NCBI GenBank assembly: GCA_964019695.1
Contig: OZ026520.1
Location: 33,584,620 to 33,648,619 of the forward strand
From: Loripinus fragilis
Taxonomy: Eukaryota > Mollusca > Bivalvia > Lucinida > Lucinidae
Length of the DNA stretch: 64,000 bases
Direction: 5' to 3'
Both the position numbers and the translations under genes were made by a program. Of this stretch, positions 22,556 through 34,490 are shown piece by piece; position 1 is the stretch's first letter; each line of letters opens with the position of its first letter. The notes below the pieces were generated by a model that did no database searches, was not told the DNA's origin, and worked only from the letters and a program-made list of their open reading frames with translations.

Positions 22556-22698
22556 AAGTATTGTCTTAATACCCAAGCTTTACCTGTTTCGGGTCATTAC
22601 ATAACAATAATGTGATAGGAGCATGTCATCTTTTAATCAGTTTTGTAATGTTTACACATTAACAACATATCGATATTAATAAATGAAACGACTTCAAA

Positions 22699-22747
22699 AT
22701 GACAATGACATTTTGGATTTATTTTGCAATTATCCTACACTTTGCAG
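22699..22747 (+). CDS. Shisa-like (STMC6) membrane protein, exon 1: signal peptide
   Basis: The ATG at 22699 opens MTMTFWIYFAIILHFA, a hydrophobic secretory signal. The exon ends GCAG before a GTAAGA donor, leaving one base (phase 1). Joined to 33847-33949 it gives ..HFAVYAERC.., with cleavage expected near A-V-Y-A. An earlier ATG at 22683 is out of frame. The match of phase, signal peptide and donor supports the assignment, but the intron to exon 2 is 11.1 kb, so a different first exon cannot be excluded. Confidence 0.7.
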
Positions 22748-22879
22748 GTAAGACTTAAATAAACATATTATTTCGACTCTCGTTTACTCGAAGTCAATGC
22801 TATCATTTTATCATTTCGAGTTATCACTAGTTTAAGTACGAAAATGATATACATTAAAGTGTCGTCTCACAGAGGCTGT

Positions 22880-24140
22880 TCTTTTAAGTACCCACAACTT
22901 GAATTGTGATTGGAAATGTGGAAAAAAAAAATTCAAAAGTATGCCCTATTGAACCGCAAATTTCACACTTCGTAAATTTCACACTGTGAAGTATTGGTAC
23001 CAATTCCTCACAGCGCGTGACAAATTGGTACCATTAAGTCGCGTTTTTCGTACCAATATCTCACACTTTGTGAAAAATTCGCACGATGTCAAATTTCATA
23101 GAGCATACTGCATGCGTATTCCTCACATTGATTAAATACCCCCCTCAAATCTGCTGCATTTTGCATTCGATTCCAATTCTTCACCCGTTAATTTTTTTTC
23201 CACATTTATAAAATTATGCCACGCATCAATTATATAAGGCACGTCGCGAGAAGACGGTTCTTTTGGGGTTCCAGATCCGCTAGCTTGCGTCCATGTAGCT
23301 ACGGAAACAAACAGTCGTTTTTTAATTTCGGATTGAGAAATTTGGGAGATTCTTCAATCAGTGCAGCGAAAAACAAAGACGCTGATCCGCCTGAGAAGCT
23401 GGGGTCAAGGTCAGACGAATTCTTGTTAAGTACCCTCTTCATCATATTCATGCACCTGCACAGTTTGAGGGTGCAACGTTCAATGGTTCAAGGAGATGCT
23501 TTGTGACAAGAAAATACATTATTTGACCTTTGAGTCAATGTCATTCATGTACAATATGTTGCCCAGTTCCCTCAACATCATGGGACATATGCACTTGCCA
23601 GGTTCAACGGTTTAGGAGGAGATGCATTTGCACGGACGACGATGGACCGATTTCCTTACGAATTTAAAATATAATCAATTTTCCTGAAGAAAAAAGCGGG
23701 TATAATCGACTTATACTCTATGATAAAACGATGAAGAGGCCTCGTGGCTATCTGTCAACACTCAGCGGAAACCAGAGCTAAAGAAAACAACTACTAGTAG
23801 CTGAACCACGGCCGGACCAGCAAAAGTCAAATGATGGATAGAGTCTTGCATTTATGCTCAGATATTAAAACTCGTTGCGAGATAGTCGGCGAGCCATTTC
23901 TTTTAAAACACTCGTACAAAATCACAGTTCTGTCACTGATACCTGTGAAAAATAAATACCAATTCTTCACATCTATGATAATATGGTACATTTTTATATG
24001 AGCGGTGATTTGCTACCAATTATACACATGTTTGATGAGTTGATACCAGTTCTTCGTATATGAGGATTTGATTCAATTTTTTCACATGTGTGATGATTTG
24101 ATACCGATTTTTCACATTAGTGAGGGTTTGTTAAATCAGT
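22880..24140 (+). repeat. Diffuse GGTACCAATTC-TTCACA repeats
   Basis: Short degenerate units of 30-40 bp combine GGTACCAAT or ATACCAATT with TCACA and GTGA at 22960-23120 and again at 23940-24125. The stretch between (23220-23700) has one open frame without recognised motifs. All of it lies inside intron 1 of the Shisa-like gene. Confidence 0.45.
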
Positions 24141-24329
24141 ATATGGTTGGAAAGCAATTGCTTAAGGGAGAAATTATAGTGAAATTTGTATAATTACTTT
24201 TTCTCATTTCCCGACGCTATGAAAGTGTTGATGTTTTTTACTATACTACTTTTATAGATGGATGAATATTGAATATTTGAAATATCAAAACTGTCTTCTA
24301 AACCAAGACATATTTTGACAAATGTTAAA

Positions 24330-24416
24330 ACAATTATATTAACCCTTTGTAGTCTGATGGTTTTTCTCATATATTATGAGAAAAACCATCAGACTACAAA
24401 GGGTTAATATAATTGT
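24330..24416. repeat. Perfect 41-bp palindrome arms with 5-base loop
   Basis: 24330-24370 is the exact reverse complement of 24376-24416, with loop ATATT. The stem starts ACAATTATATTAACCC and ends at TCTCAT. All 41 pairs match, which implies very recent formation or active homogenisation. Confidence 0.9.
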
Positions 24417-24491
24417 GTACTTAAAGGGATCACAGGTAGAAATTTTCTCAATTATGTCGTTTTTCTGTCCCTTAAGGTTATTTTAATCTTA

Positions 24492-24557
24492 GCAAACAGT
24501 GCATACCCTGATGAAATGCAGCATTATGCTGCATTTCATCTGGGTCCTACTGTTTGC
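24492..24557. mobile_element. Hairpin element, GCAAACAGTG family
   Basis: GCAAACAGTGCATACCC and GATGAAATGCAGCAT pair with ATGCTGCATTTCATC and GGGTCCTACTGTTTGC. The GATGAAATGCAGCAT inner stem is perfect. Confidence 0.75.
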
Positions 24558-24667
24558 CAAAGAACCCGTTTAAGTGTTACCCAGTATACAGAAGTGTTAA
24601 GGATTGTCACCCTCTATTGGCATATGGTGTTTAATGAAAAATGAAGGCCTGTGTAGTACATTATGAA

Positions 24668-24866
24668 GCGTAGTGGCTCAGTGGTAGAGTGCTTGACTCG
24701 AGACCAAAAGGCCGCGGGTTCGAGCCTCACCGGCGTCACTGCACTGTGGTCTTTGAGCAAGACATATTTATCCTAGCTTAGTACTTGTTCAACCCAGGAA
24801 GACCCGTCCCTGTTTAACTGAAAGATTGTTGATGGGACGTAAAGAATCAAATAAAACAAAACAAAT
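24668..24866 (+). mobile_element. tRNA-derived SINE, family 1
   Basis: GCGTAGTGGCTCAGTGGTAG has a consensus A box and GCGGGTTCGAGCCTCACC a consensus B box, about 30 bp apart as in a tRNA. The body has TGGTCTTTGAGCAAGACA, and the tail is rich in AAATAAAACAAAACAAA. The same family is present reversed at 11789-11974. It lies in intron 1 of the Shisa-like gene, sense orientation. Confidence 0.87.
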
Positions 24867-25261
24867 TGAGTACATTACATATTCGTTAATAGCCTTCACA
24901 GTCTGATTGCTCCCTTAACACATTTAAGCCTTATAGAATTTCTCAATCTTATCAATAGGACCAGTCCATTTCTGTTTTAAGGAGTGTGTGTGTGTGTGTT
25001 TTGTTGTTATTAGTCGAATGGTGATAGAACACTCTGCAAGCAAACATTGGAGACTCTGATTCAAACGCAGCGTTCTGCAGCGTCTTAGCTGCGTCTGAAC
25101 TTTTTTTTCCTTTCCCGACTAACAGGATATTAGGCTTATATGGGTTCTGTGTATATGCTAAGAGATGTACGGGAATGTTTCAGAATGGACTGGAATGGGC
25201 CCAAAGCTGAATTGGCCATCGATTAAACTGTCATATCACTGGTATTCGCTACAAATAGTAG

Positions 25262-25495
25262 ATTTGCCATGAGATTTCCAACAATGTGGTATGTGCGACC
25301 AGCAAAGCCTCAGACCAGCCTGCGCATACGCGCAGTCTGATCAGAGCCTTTGCTGGTCGCTTGAATATTTCACGAGTGTTAAGCTACTGACTGAACATCA
25401 TTTGGAGTTTTTAAGCTGAAAGGAAGCTTCAAAGGCTCGTCTGAGTCTACACTTGTCAAATGCCACATTGTTGGAAATCACGTGTCACGGCTCAG
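25262..25495 (+). mobile_element. MITE with ATGAGATTTCCAACAATGTGG ends, copy 1
   Basis: The left end CATGAGATTTCCAACAATGTGG mirrors the right end CCACATTGTTGGAAATCACGTG..GGCTCA. Inside is a near-perfect hairpin GCGACCAGCAAAGC..GCTTTGCTGGTCGC (25295-25360), then a unique block with CTACTGACTGAACATCATTTGG and TCTGAGTCTACACTTGTCAAA. Further copies are at 35877-36114 and, split by a large insertion, at 55248-59898. Confidence 0.8.
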
Positions 25496-25499
25496 ATGT

Positions 25500-26715
25500 G
25501 CAGTCGAAATCCAGATGCACTATTATAATACTTCCAATAACGAGCTGACAACTTTTTTTTTAAACTTCTTTAAAGACATAATTTATGTTAGTTTAATTTC
25601 GCTGTTACAGTCACACAAAACTATTCATCATACGAAATATGTGCTAAAAGCACATATTTCATATTTGCGCCATTTCAAATAGGTTTTTTATTTGACTTAC
25701 AAAATGTAGTAAAATGAAAAATTAAGGCTCGGGTGACAAATGGCTATTTACTGATATTTTAATACATAATTAACTATAGACTTTAATTAAAAATGATAGT
25801 ATTTTTGTTTATCAACATATCTCCAAGCCCACGTATATTTTGACCGTTAGGACCAGTTCTACCCATTGATGGGTTAGAGCGATACCTGGTCGGATAATTC
25901 TGGTCAGACAAGTTAATGTTTATATGTACTCCACTGAAGTAAGATATCTGTCACGGATGGCTATTATTAAACGTTTGCACACGAGAGTTCCTTAATGATA
26001 AGCTATTTGCATCAGGTATTTGCGAACAAGAAAATACCTTGATGTGCCTGCATATACGCACAGGCAGATCCATGCATCCGCTTTCCCATCTGTTTTCACA
26101 TTGTATTACGTTCTAGTATGGGGTGTGCTTTACTGTATCTGTCTATGCCTTTGGAAATAAACCAAACCAATATGAGGGAAATAAGACGAAAAATATTCAT
26201 TTACATGTCTTTATTGATAAATAATTATGCATAAAAATTTGAAAATCTCTCAGCAAATAGAAACTAAGGACAAACTCCCCCAGAATACGCCGGACATGCA
26301 AGGCTGAAACATCTTCTGGTCAATGTTGATGCGGAGCCAGTATGCATTGAAACAGCGTAGTTTTGAAGTCTGTTGTTTCTTGTCTCAATTTTACAAGATA
26401 CGAACTTGCTGTTAACGTCACCATTTTAAGTGCAGTCCGGTTTCTTATGGTTTGTCGTATTGTGGGCGAATTGAAGTCTCGGTCTACACTCAAGAAAATA
26501 TCCCGACATTGATTAATTTTGTTTTTCTAGGACGTAAATTATCAACTCAAACAAACATTGTTACTTGCAGAATGATTGTTCACGCCAATGGACTTAAGAT
26601 ATCAATGAACAGGGAAGACTTAAGAAAAGAACATAAAACAGGAATACGAGCATGGTGATATATGCTTTTTAAATAAATATTCGTTTCTATAAAAAATCCC
26701 TTCAAAGTTATGTTA
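25500..26715. other. Intronic DNA, nothing recognised
   Basis: Part of intron 1 of the Shisa-like gene. Only short frames without motifs; GCACATATTTC at 25650 mirrors GAAATATGTGC just before it, forming a small hairpin. Confidence 0.35.
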
Positions 26716-27199
26716 TTATGTCTCCCCCCTTCAGGGTCGGGAGACATATTGTTTTTCCCCGGGCGTCTGTCTGTCTGTTTGTCTGTCTGTCTTTCAAAAA
26801 TCGTGTCCGCTCTATAACTTGAAAACCGTGTAAGCTATATTAAAAAAACTTTATACAATTATCAATCAGCATGAGATGACGTGCAGAGTTAGGCAAGGAA
26901 CTTTAACCTTTAAGGTCAAACTAATTCCTTGAGAAATTATTTTAGCGCAAAATCATAGGGTTGTGTAATGTAAATAACCATAAAAAAGTCCTCAAAAAAT
27001 ATCGGAGCCAAATTCGAGAAAATTAAGATTTAAGATTTTATCATTAGTGGGTGGGGTACCTGAAAAATGGAAATAATCATTTTTGACCAATAATGCTTAT
27101 ATATTTCACATTCTTTTTAAGTAAATGCTGAATATATCAAGTGAGGATGGTTTTAAGACTATAAGTGTGTAAACCAAGTGGTCAACAGAGAGCATAATT

Positions 27200-28330
27200 G
27201 TTTCCATGGCAACCCATAATATCTAAATAATGGGGGTGTGCCAACAAAATTTTGCATATCTCAGCTGCAACTCATCCTAGAATATTAAAAATGGTATCAA
27301 ATTAATTCTGAGTTGTCTTATGTTCTTCTGACTGTCCGATATGCAATTATCTATTTTGTATATTCATGAATATTTATGAGAACATGAGAAATCAGAGAGA
27401 AATTGCAGAGAAATTAAGGGGGTATACCTACAAAATAACATATATCTCAGCTGGTAATTAAACTACAGGTCAAAACTTGGTACGAAAATGATGCTGAGAC
27501 AATGCCCCTTTACTTTATGGTTTAACATGCAAATTTTCAAATTATTATATCCAGCAGTATAAATGAAAACATTAGAAATAAGAGAAAATTCTAAACAAAA
27601 CTAAGGGAGTATACCTACAAAATTGAATATATCTCAGCTACTAACTTTCCTAGATTACCAAACACCATACCAGATTGATACCAAGATACTATTCGTTTAC
27701 CCGTTGGTTCAACATGCAAATAATAAGCTTTAAATATCCATGACTATTAATACAACATTAGATACTAAAGAAAAATCACAGTAAAATTAAGTGGGTATCC
27801 CTACAAAGTTACTCATATCGCAGCTGCTATTTGCCCTGAGTTACCGAATATGTTTCTGAATTGATGCTAAGACACATTCCTTTTATGCATTTGTTCAACT
27901 GAGAGTAATTTGATTTTGATATTTATGATTATTAAAGAGAATATTAGAAATCATAGCAAAATCGCAGAAAATTAAGAAGGTATACATATCAAATTACTAA
28001 TAACTCAGCTGCTGATTGCCATAGAAAGCAAACAGGGTACCAAAATAATGCTAGAGCATTAATCATATAATCATATGTTCATTATAAGAAATATATGAAT
28101 TGCAAAATCCCAAATATTATAAAAAATTTAGAAATGAGAGAAAATGTTGAAACTTTAATAGTGTTGTACCCACAATAACCCATAGATCTAACTCAGCTGC
28201 TGTTATTCTTAGACTTCTAAAAAAATGCCTAAATGATTCCGCTGTGCCAGCCAAGATGGTCACCAGATCTCTAGATAAGAAATATTTCAAACATCTCATA
28301 ATTAGAAATAATTTCATATTAATGCCATTC
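27200..28330 (+). repeat. ~187-bp satellite array, about six units
   Basis: GTATACCTACAAAAT-like blocks followed by ATATCTCAGCTGCTA recur near 27235, 27422, 27610, 27797, 27980 and 28168, a steady period of 183-190 bp. Units also share AGAAAT-AGAGAAAATT--A before the block. Unit identity is roughly 65-75% by eye. Confidence 0.7.
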
Positions 28331-29808
28331 CTCTCAAGGCCTTCTACCAAAACTACACAACCAGTTTTGCTCTGCTGAACAAAAAAGTCTACAGAGCTAA
28401 TAGAACTCTTTACACAATATCTGATCCAGATTAATTACAAAGAATGTTTCTGTATGATCTATGTTCCTTAGTTTGCTTAAATTCATACAACTATGCTTAA
28501 CAAAAGTGCCTCCAGGGCTACAATTCAGGTGAGCGGTCCAGAGCCACCGAAACTTGCCCTCTTGTTTAATATTATATGGGGATTCCCCATTTCCGGCCAT
28601 TTTCCCCATTCATCCCATATAAATTCTTTATAGAAAACAAATCAGACCGACTTACCTTATTTTAATTTTCCATGCAAAGTAAACTCACATATTTATTTTG
28701 GTCTTAGTAATTTTGTATGTTATCTCTCCTATTTTTTCTACGATTTGTCTATAATTTCAAATGGTTAATAAATTCATATATGTAAAATAAAATTAGATTA
28801 TATGCACATTGAACCACAGGGTATAAGGAATATTTCTTAGCAACAATTAAGAGCCAAGTTTGATAATTAAGGGCATCTAGCAACTACGATATGAGTAGTT
28901 TTAAAGGTATACCCACTATTTATTTCTGCGATTTGTCTATCATTTCCAATAGTTTTCCAATAATATCCATGAATATTTAAAAGACCTCAGACAGTCTTAA
29001 TGAGAGATTGCCCATAAAAGTGGTCAGAGAAAAGTTTCAAAGAAAATGATATTTTTTCCATGAAAAAGATAGTAATTTTAACTCTTGAATAATATGCACA
29101 AGTGTTTTTTGCATTGAACAAGTACCTTACTGTTTTTGCTATTCAACATATAGGAAATAGAAAAAAGTTTTACTGAAGGGGGTACGATGTCAAAAGTTTT
29201 ATGCTGCAAACAATATATTTCCGTGTTTTAGATGAGTACCTGAGGAAACCTTGATTTTCTGTGAAATAAAATTTGGTCACAAAAATACCCCCACCCCCTA
29301 CACCATGAAGTCCTGGCAATAATATGCAATATTTTCCAAATACTTTTATTTTGCTAGGTGCACTCTAAATATAAGGGTTTGATTTAAGCACAGAAATTAA
29401 TTATAAATAATGCATTATCCTAGCCACAGGCTTTCAAAATCTGGACAGATTGAATAGGAGACTGTCCGAGGTCCTTTAGTCATTTGAATGTTGAATAACT
29501 TGGTAAAATAATTCTGAGATATGAGTATACTCCCTTGTACTTTTATTCTTGTGTTTCTTTTTGACAAATTTTCTCTTACTTCTATAATTTTCATTAATAT
29601 TGGTGGATATGACAATTAGGTAATTTACACATTTAACCAGATTAGAAGGGTTTTGTCTCACCATCAATTTGGTACCAGTTTTGTATTCTAGAGTAATTAG
29701 CAGCTAAGTATGTACACCCCATTTTCCTGAAATTTCTCTCTAATTTTAATTGCTCAGGTTTTCATACTGGACAGCCAGGAAAAAATCTATGACGAAGAAT
29801 TAGTTTGA

Positions 29809-30054
29809 ATGTGAAGCCGCCGTGGTGTAGGGGATAAACCTATGTCTTGTAAACCAGGGGTCGCAGGTTCGATTCCCGGCTTCTCCCAGTCTGTCGGAAG
29901 AGACTTTAAGCCGTTGCCCCGTCTTCTGAGACGCTTTAAAACCAGAACCACTGCCGGTTGAGCCTTCGGGAGTTCCTGGACATAGAACCACAAAAAGCAT
30001 AAACCCACCCGGCCAGCACTGGTACAGCCAAGGAACACGGCCACAAACAAAAAA
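29809..30054 (+). mobile_element. tRNA-Thr-like SINE, family 2, with 14-bp target duplication
   Basis: The head GAAGCCGCCGTGGTGTAGGG..CTTGTAAACC..GCAGGTTCGATTCCCGGCTTC retains a tRNA-like acceptor stem (GAAGCC with GGCTTC), A box, TGT anticodon context and B box. A ~170-bp body ends in ACAAACAAAAAAA. It is flanked by the exact 14-bp duplication AAGAATTAGTTTGA (29795-29808 and 30055-30068), so it moved by LINE-assisted retrotransposition. Confidence 0.9.
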
Positions 30055-30087
30055 AAGAATTAGTTTGATACCAATTTTAGTTGGAAA

Positions 30088-30259
30088 GAAGCCCCAGTAG
30101 TGTAGTGGATAAGCGCTATGGCTTGTAAACCAGGGGTAGCAGGTTCAATTCCCGGCTTCTCCATAAAACCACTTTAGGTTGAGCCTTCGGAAGTTCCTGT
30201 CATAAAATACACACGCCTCCCGGCCCAGTACTGGTTACTACCCATGGAAAAGCCACAAA
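30088..30259 (+). mobile_element. tRNA-Thr-like SINE, family 2, second copy
   Basis: GAAGCCCCAGTAGTGTAGTGGATAAG.. CTTGTAAACCAGGGGTAGC.. GGTTCAATTCCCGGCTTCTCC repeats the head of the SINE 35 bp upstream, but lacks about 55 bp of the body after the head. The shared tail contains TTGAGCCTTCGG-AGTTCCTG and GCCACAAAAAG. The B box has one change (GGTTCAATTCC). Confidence 0.85.
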
Positions 30260-31269
30260 AAGTTTTTTTTAGTATTCATGGATGAGTTGCTGCTGAGATA
30301 TGAGAATTTCTAGTCGAACTATTATTTCATAGGTTGTCATGGAAACCATGTAATTTCACATAACCCAAATGGGTTAAATTTTGAGGACCATAATTTTGCA
30401 GTTTGGTGGTCCAAATTAATAATTTGGTATCCAATAGAAATTGTCATCGAGGTGTAAGGTAGGTCTACTATCACAGCGTCCAAGTTTCTAGTAGTTTCCC
30501 ATGATTTTCCTGTCATTTTTCAAGTTTTCAGAAATATTCACGAATATGCAAAAATATTAATGAGGTAATTTACATCTATGAACATCTACGAACACTGGAT
30601 GAAAGAACTTGTCAAATTGCATCACTTATGATACATAGCAGTATACAATATACACCAGTGATAATTTTGGGCAGAAATCAGTTAATCTACTGGTCTTTTC
30701 GACGATTTTCCCACATTTTAAAGTTCTAATTAATATTCATGAATATTCAAATTAGAACATTTGCATATCTGACCATGTAATAAAAGGCCTATATCTAAGC
30801 TTTAATTTGGTACCAAGGTTAGTAGTCTAGACTGAGAAGCAGACGCGATATGGTTGTTTTTGTAGGTACACCCCCATTCAAGAGTATAGGATTATGGGTT
30901 GCCATGGAAACCATGCGTTTAAACATAGCCAGAATAAATTTTTAGCTGGGGAAATTTTTAGGGGGCATACCTAGGGTCCAAATGAACAATTTGACACCCA
31001 TCAAAACTTGTCCTGGTGTAGCAAGGTAGGTCAAATTAGATCCCAGGGTACCACTAACATGATATTAATTGCCTGTTTTCAGCGATTTTTCTTCATTTTT
31101 CACATTTTTTTCATCCCCGAAAAATACCATTTCCCCACAGATTTTTTTGAGGACTTTTTTTCTGTGAAACAGGACACCTTCCGGATACTAGAACTGTTAA
31201 TAAAGTTTCTCAAGGAATTAGTTTTGGGTTAAGGGTCATTTTAGGCTAAATGTACTGGCCTAAGTGAAA

Positions 31270-31800
31270 GAATGGTAACTCTGCCTTTTATACTTTTTGA
31301 ACTATTTCCCTTTGAACTTTGTGCATCACAAAAATCTTGTCTGCTCTATCACTTGAAAACCACTTAAGCTATATTCAGGAAACTTTGTACAAATATCAAT
31401 CAGCATAATATGACATGCAGAGTGCAAGAATGGTAACTCTGCCTTTTATACTTTTTGAGTTATCTCCCTTTGAACTTTGTGCATCACAAAAATAGTGTCC
31501 GCTCTATTACTTGAAAACCACTTAAGCTATATTCAAAAAACTTTATACAATTATCAATCAGCATGAGATGACGTGCAGAGTGCAAGAATGGTAACTCTGC
31601 CTTCTATACTTTTTGAGTTGTTTCCCTTGGTACTTTGTGCATCATAAAAACCGTGTCCGCTCTATAACTTGAAAACCGCTTAAGTTATATTCACCAAATT
31701 TTATACAAGTATCAACCAGTCGACATGCAGAGTGCAAGAATAGTAACTCTGTAGTTTATACTCTTTGAGTTATTTCCCTTGAAAGTTTGTCCATCACAAA
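31270..31800 (+). repeat. ~157-bp tandem array, about 3.4 units
   Basis: GAATGGTAACTCTGCCTTTTATACTTTTTGA starts units at 31270, 31428, 31586 and 31738. Units share TGTGCATCACAAAAA, GTCCGCTCTAT-ACTTGAAAACC, AAGCTATATTCA and AATCAGCATGA. They are about 85-90% identical. Confidence 0.8.
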
Positions 31801-32248
31801 AACAATTATCTATAACTATTTTATACCAGGTTATGATTGTGCAATAGTTAACTACATTGACAGATATCTTTACTAGATACTAGCTGATTGTCTGCATGAA
31901 ATGACTAGAATTTCAGTTAGAAATTGTATTTAATGTTCTGTTTGAAATTGTATTTAATGAATCATGCTTTTGACATCAAAAGGGTGGAGACATCTGTTTT
32001 TTTTTGTAGAAAAATAATTCTAGTTTTTATTATAGTTACATTATGTGACATATCAATTTTATTCAAGATATAATGTTTTTGGCCTTAATATTGTTAGAAG
32101 AAAATTAAAAGGTTTTAGCTTAATAAATAAGAAATATGCATATTTTTCGTCGTATGCTTTTTGGTTTCATGTGATAGCCAATAGTACGTAGTGTATTCTC
32201 AGTAAGAGTTGTTTTTTCTTGTTCAGTTGTTTAAAATATGAGAAAATG

Positions 32249-33415
32249 TTAGCTCACTTGAGCCAAATGCTCAAGCCGATCTATTGTGATCATTGGGTGT
32301 CCGCCGTGTGTCATGCGTCTTGTGTCGTCAACAATTGCTTCAAAGGACATCTCCTCCTAAACTACTGGCTGGATTTTTACCAGAACTGATCCTTATATGG
32401 CCTTCTTTAACAATTGTTCATCCGTTGCATATCTAGGTCACACAGGCTAAAAACATTTTTTCTAGATGAATGTCTGAAACCACAAGGCATAGAGCTTGAT
32501 ATTTGGCATGTAGCATCATCTAGTGGACATCTATAAGGTTGATTTTACATAGGGTTGTATTGGGAAATATAAAAAAACACCGTCTATTCTACAACCATAA
32601 GCCCTTGATCCTTGATACTTGATATGCAGATTCAACTTGTGTGCCAAGTTAGTTCAAATTATGCCCCTGGGGTCAAAAATGGCTCCGCTTCGGGTGTCTG
32701 ATGTTCTACATATACTGATATAGGGAAAACATGAACACATTTTTCTTGTATAAAACCACAAGTCCTAGAGCCTTGATATGTGGTATGTATCGTCACATAG
32801 TAGACCTCTATCAAGTTTGTTCAAATTATGCCCCCGAGGTCAAAAATGGTCCCGCCGCAGGGGTCACATAGGATACACATGAAATCAACTGTTTTTTTCA
32901 GAATATGGTCATATTGAATATCAAATTGAAGGGAATGAATCATGCAGTAACATGCTAACAGATATTTTGCCCTTACACGCACCCTTGACCCTGGGTGGGT
33001 CAAAAGATCAATTGTGTTTCCTTTTCTGAAAGTAGTCATGTTGCATATCAAATTATAGGGTATAAAGCATAGAAGTTAAAACCACTCAAGCAAATATTCT
33101 GCCCTTTTACACACCCTCGACCCCTGGATGGGTCATAATGTTTTTTTCTGAAGAAGGTCATGTTGCATATCCAATTTCAATGAAAAAAGTGTAGAACATA
33201 ATGCAAGTAAAATGTTTGACCCTTTTGGGTTGGGTACAAAGGTCAGACTTTGAAATTGTGCAGATAAGTATGCATTGATTGAACTAAGTGACTTGATAGG
33301 CTTTGGTTATAATCTAAGTGATACCAAAGATGGACTAAGGTGTGGGAGAAATGGGATTTATATGTTGTGGTAAATATCATCTCCTCGTGACAAGGGCTCA
33401 GGTAAGTGACCCAGG
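32249..33415 (+). mobile_element. Element with TAGCTCACTTGAGCC / GGGCTCAGGTAAGTGA ends
   Basis: The two ends are imperfect inverted repeats. Inside is GGGTGTCCGCCGTGTGTCATGCG and ACAATTGCTTCAAAGGACATCTCC, then several direct subunits (CATGTAGCATCATCTAGTGG; GCCTTGATATGTGGTATGTATCG; TTTTTCTGAA-A-GGTCATGTTGCATATCAA). Truncated relatives lie at 1490-1748 and 3540-3910. A TTTTTTGTTTTT tract (33421-33450) follows. It lies in intron 1 of the Shisa-like gene. Confidence 0.6.
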
Positions 33416-33846
33416 GCTGACTTGTTTTTTTTTTGTTTTTTTTTTTTTAAAAAAAAACTCCAATTTATCTTAACATTTAAAATCAAATTTACTTTTTAGA
33501 CACATGCCAAACTTAGAAATAACAGACCGCGTTGGGCATTTATTGGCAGTATCGATCATGGATATACTATTCGTATATTACACGGCATTTTGCATTATTA
33601 CGTAGTACCAGCTACTTCGTGTACATTTGGTTAATACATTTTTTGTGCTTTATGTCCTGTAAACGTTGATAAAAGAAACATTTCTAGCAGATACACAACC
33701 TTTCAGCAACGATTTATCGACGTTGATGCGGCGTGACGTCGCATCGACGTCGATAAGACGATGTTTTGACGTCATGAACCTGCTGGGATAATACTCCTAC
33801 AAATATTGTTACAACTACAAAGAAGACCATTTTTTTTCATTTTCAG

Positions 33847-33949
33847 TTTACGCGGAGCGGTGCTGGGATGACAATGAAAATACATTTAAGTTCTGTGACG
33901 AGGGCTGTTGCACACTGAGCAACGGGGATGCTGGATGTTGTACGGACTT
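33847..33949 (+). CDS. Shisa-like (STMC6) membrane protein, exon 2: six-cysteine ectodomain
   Basis: The exon follows TTTTCATTTTCAG and ends ACGGACTT before GTAAGT. In phase 1 it encodes VYAERCWDDNENTFKFC, then D-E-G-C-C, then a short Ser/Asn/Gly stretch and G-C-C-T-D. The cysteine order is C-x10-C-x3-CC-x8-CC, six in all. This is the compact ectodomain of the Shisa-like STMC6 superfamily (Shisa, CYYR1, WBP1/VOPP1 and relatives), placed between the signal peptide and the membrane helix. In that family the cysteines form disulphides; the ectodomain faces the lumen or outside. Which subfamily applies cannot be decided by eye. Confidence 0.85.
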
Positions 33950-34490
33950 GTAAGTACTGAGGCTACGCACTAGGTATGATTTCAAAGACTGGGTGGATAC
34001 TGTACAGACATAATCCAGTAAACATCTAAAAGCGGACCACAATCGGCCCGCAAGCGAAACGCCATTTGAATTAAATGACGTGATAGAAAATATAGGCAGT
34101 GCGAAAACTTTAAGGTAAAGAAATAGAAATCAAATTTTTAAGAAAAACATATTTTATGCTATAATAATTTTCTTCATGATTGTAGTAGCCATAGCGCCAT
34201 CCATGATATACATTGCTGTTGTTGTCGTTTTTATTGTTGTTGCTGCTGATGTTGTTTTTAGAAGGCTTTTAGGTTGTAGTTGTAGTTGATACGTTTATCA
34301 GTTACCTCTCATATTAATTGCATTGTTGCACGTTGACCCGATCAACGTTGCCTATCACACGGCATGTGCCTTTTTCAGGTGATGATGACGTTGCACTTTT
34401 TGAATGATGTCGTCAAAGCATTGAACTGACACAAAAAGCTAGTTCGAACAGTGAATCAGCTTGTAAACTAATAAATAGAATACCAGGTTC

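Larger units (their letters stand above)
28850..30900 (-). repeat. Reverse-oriented relatives of the ~187-bp satellite
   Basis: GGTATACCCACT (28907), GAGTATACTCCC (29522), AGCTAAGTATGTACACCCC (29702), GCTGAGATATGAG (30290) and GTAGGTACACCCCC (30865) are reversed forms of the block in the array at 27200-28330. The two halves thus form a loose large inverted repeat. Confidence 0.5.
26719..31993. mobile_element. Large element with TGTCTCC ends and internal satellites
   Basis: The left end ATGTCTCCCCCC.. mirrors the right end GGGTGGAGACAT. The GTCTGTCTGTTTGTCTGTCTGT tract just inside is typical of bivalve repeats I have seen. Internal content is a ~187-bp tandem array in plus orientation (27200-28330), related blocks in reverse orientation (28850-30900), SINEs, and a ~157-bp tandem array (31270-31800). 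A partial unit of the latter also lies at 26790-26900. No transposase frame is seen. It fills half of intron 1 of the Shisa-like gene. Confidence 0.55.

Noticed and set aside
24668..24740. Possible functional tRNA gene
   Set aside because: The A and B boxes are good, but the acceptor stem does not close and a SINE body and A-rich tail follow. A second copy shows the same structure.
29812..29886. Possible functional tRNA-Thr gene
   Set aside because: Although the acceptor stem pairs, it is followed by a SINE body and flanked by a 14-bp target duplication.
26719..31993. CRISPR-like array from regular ~187-bp and ~157-bp spacing
   Set aside because: The units are long, diverged throughout and lack short identical repeats with unique spacers. 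The DNA is eukaryotic.
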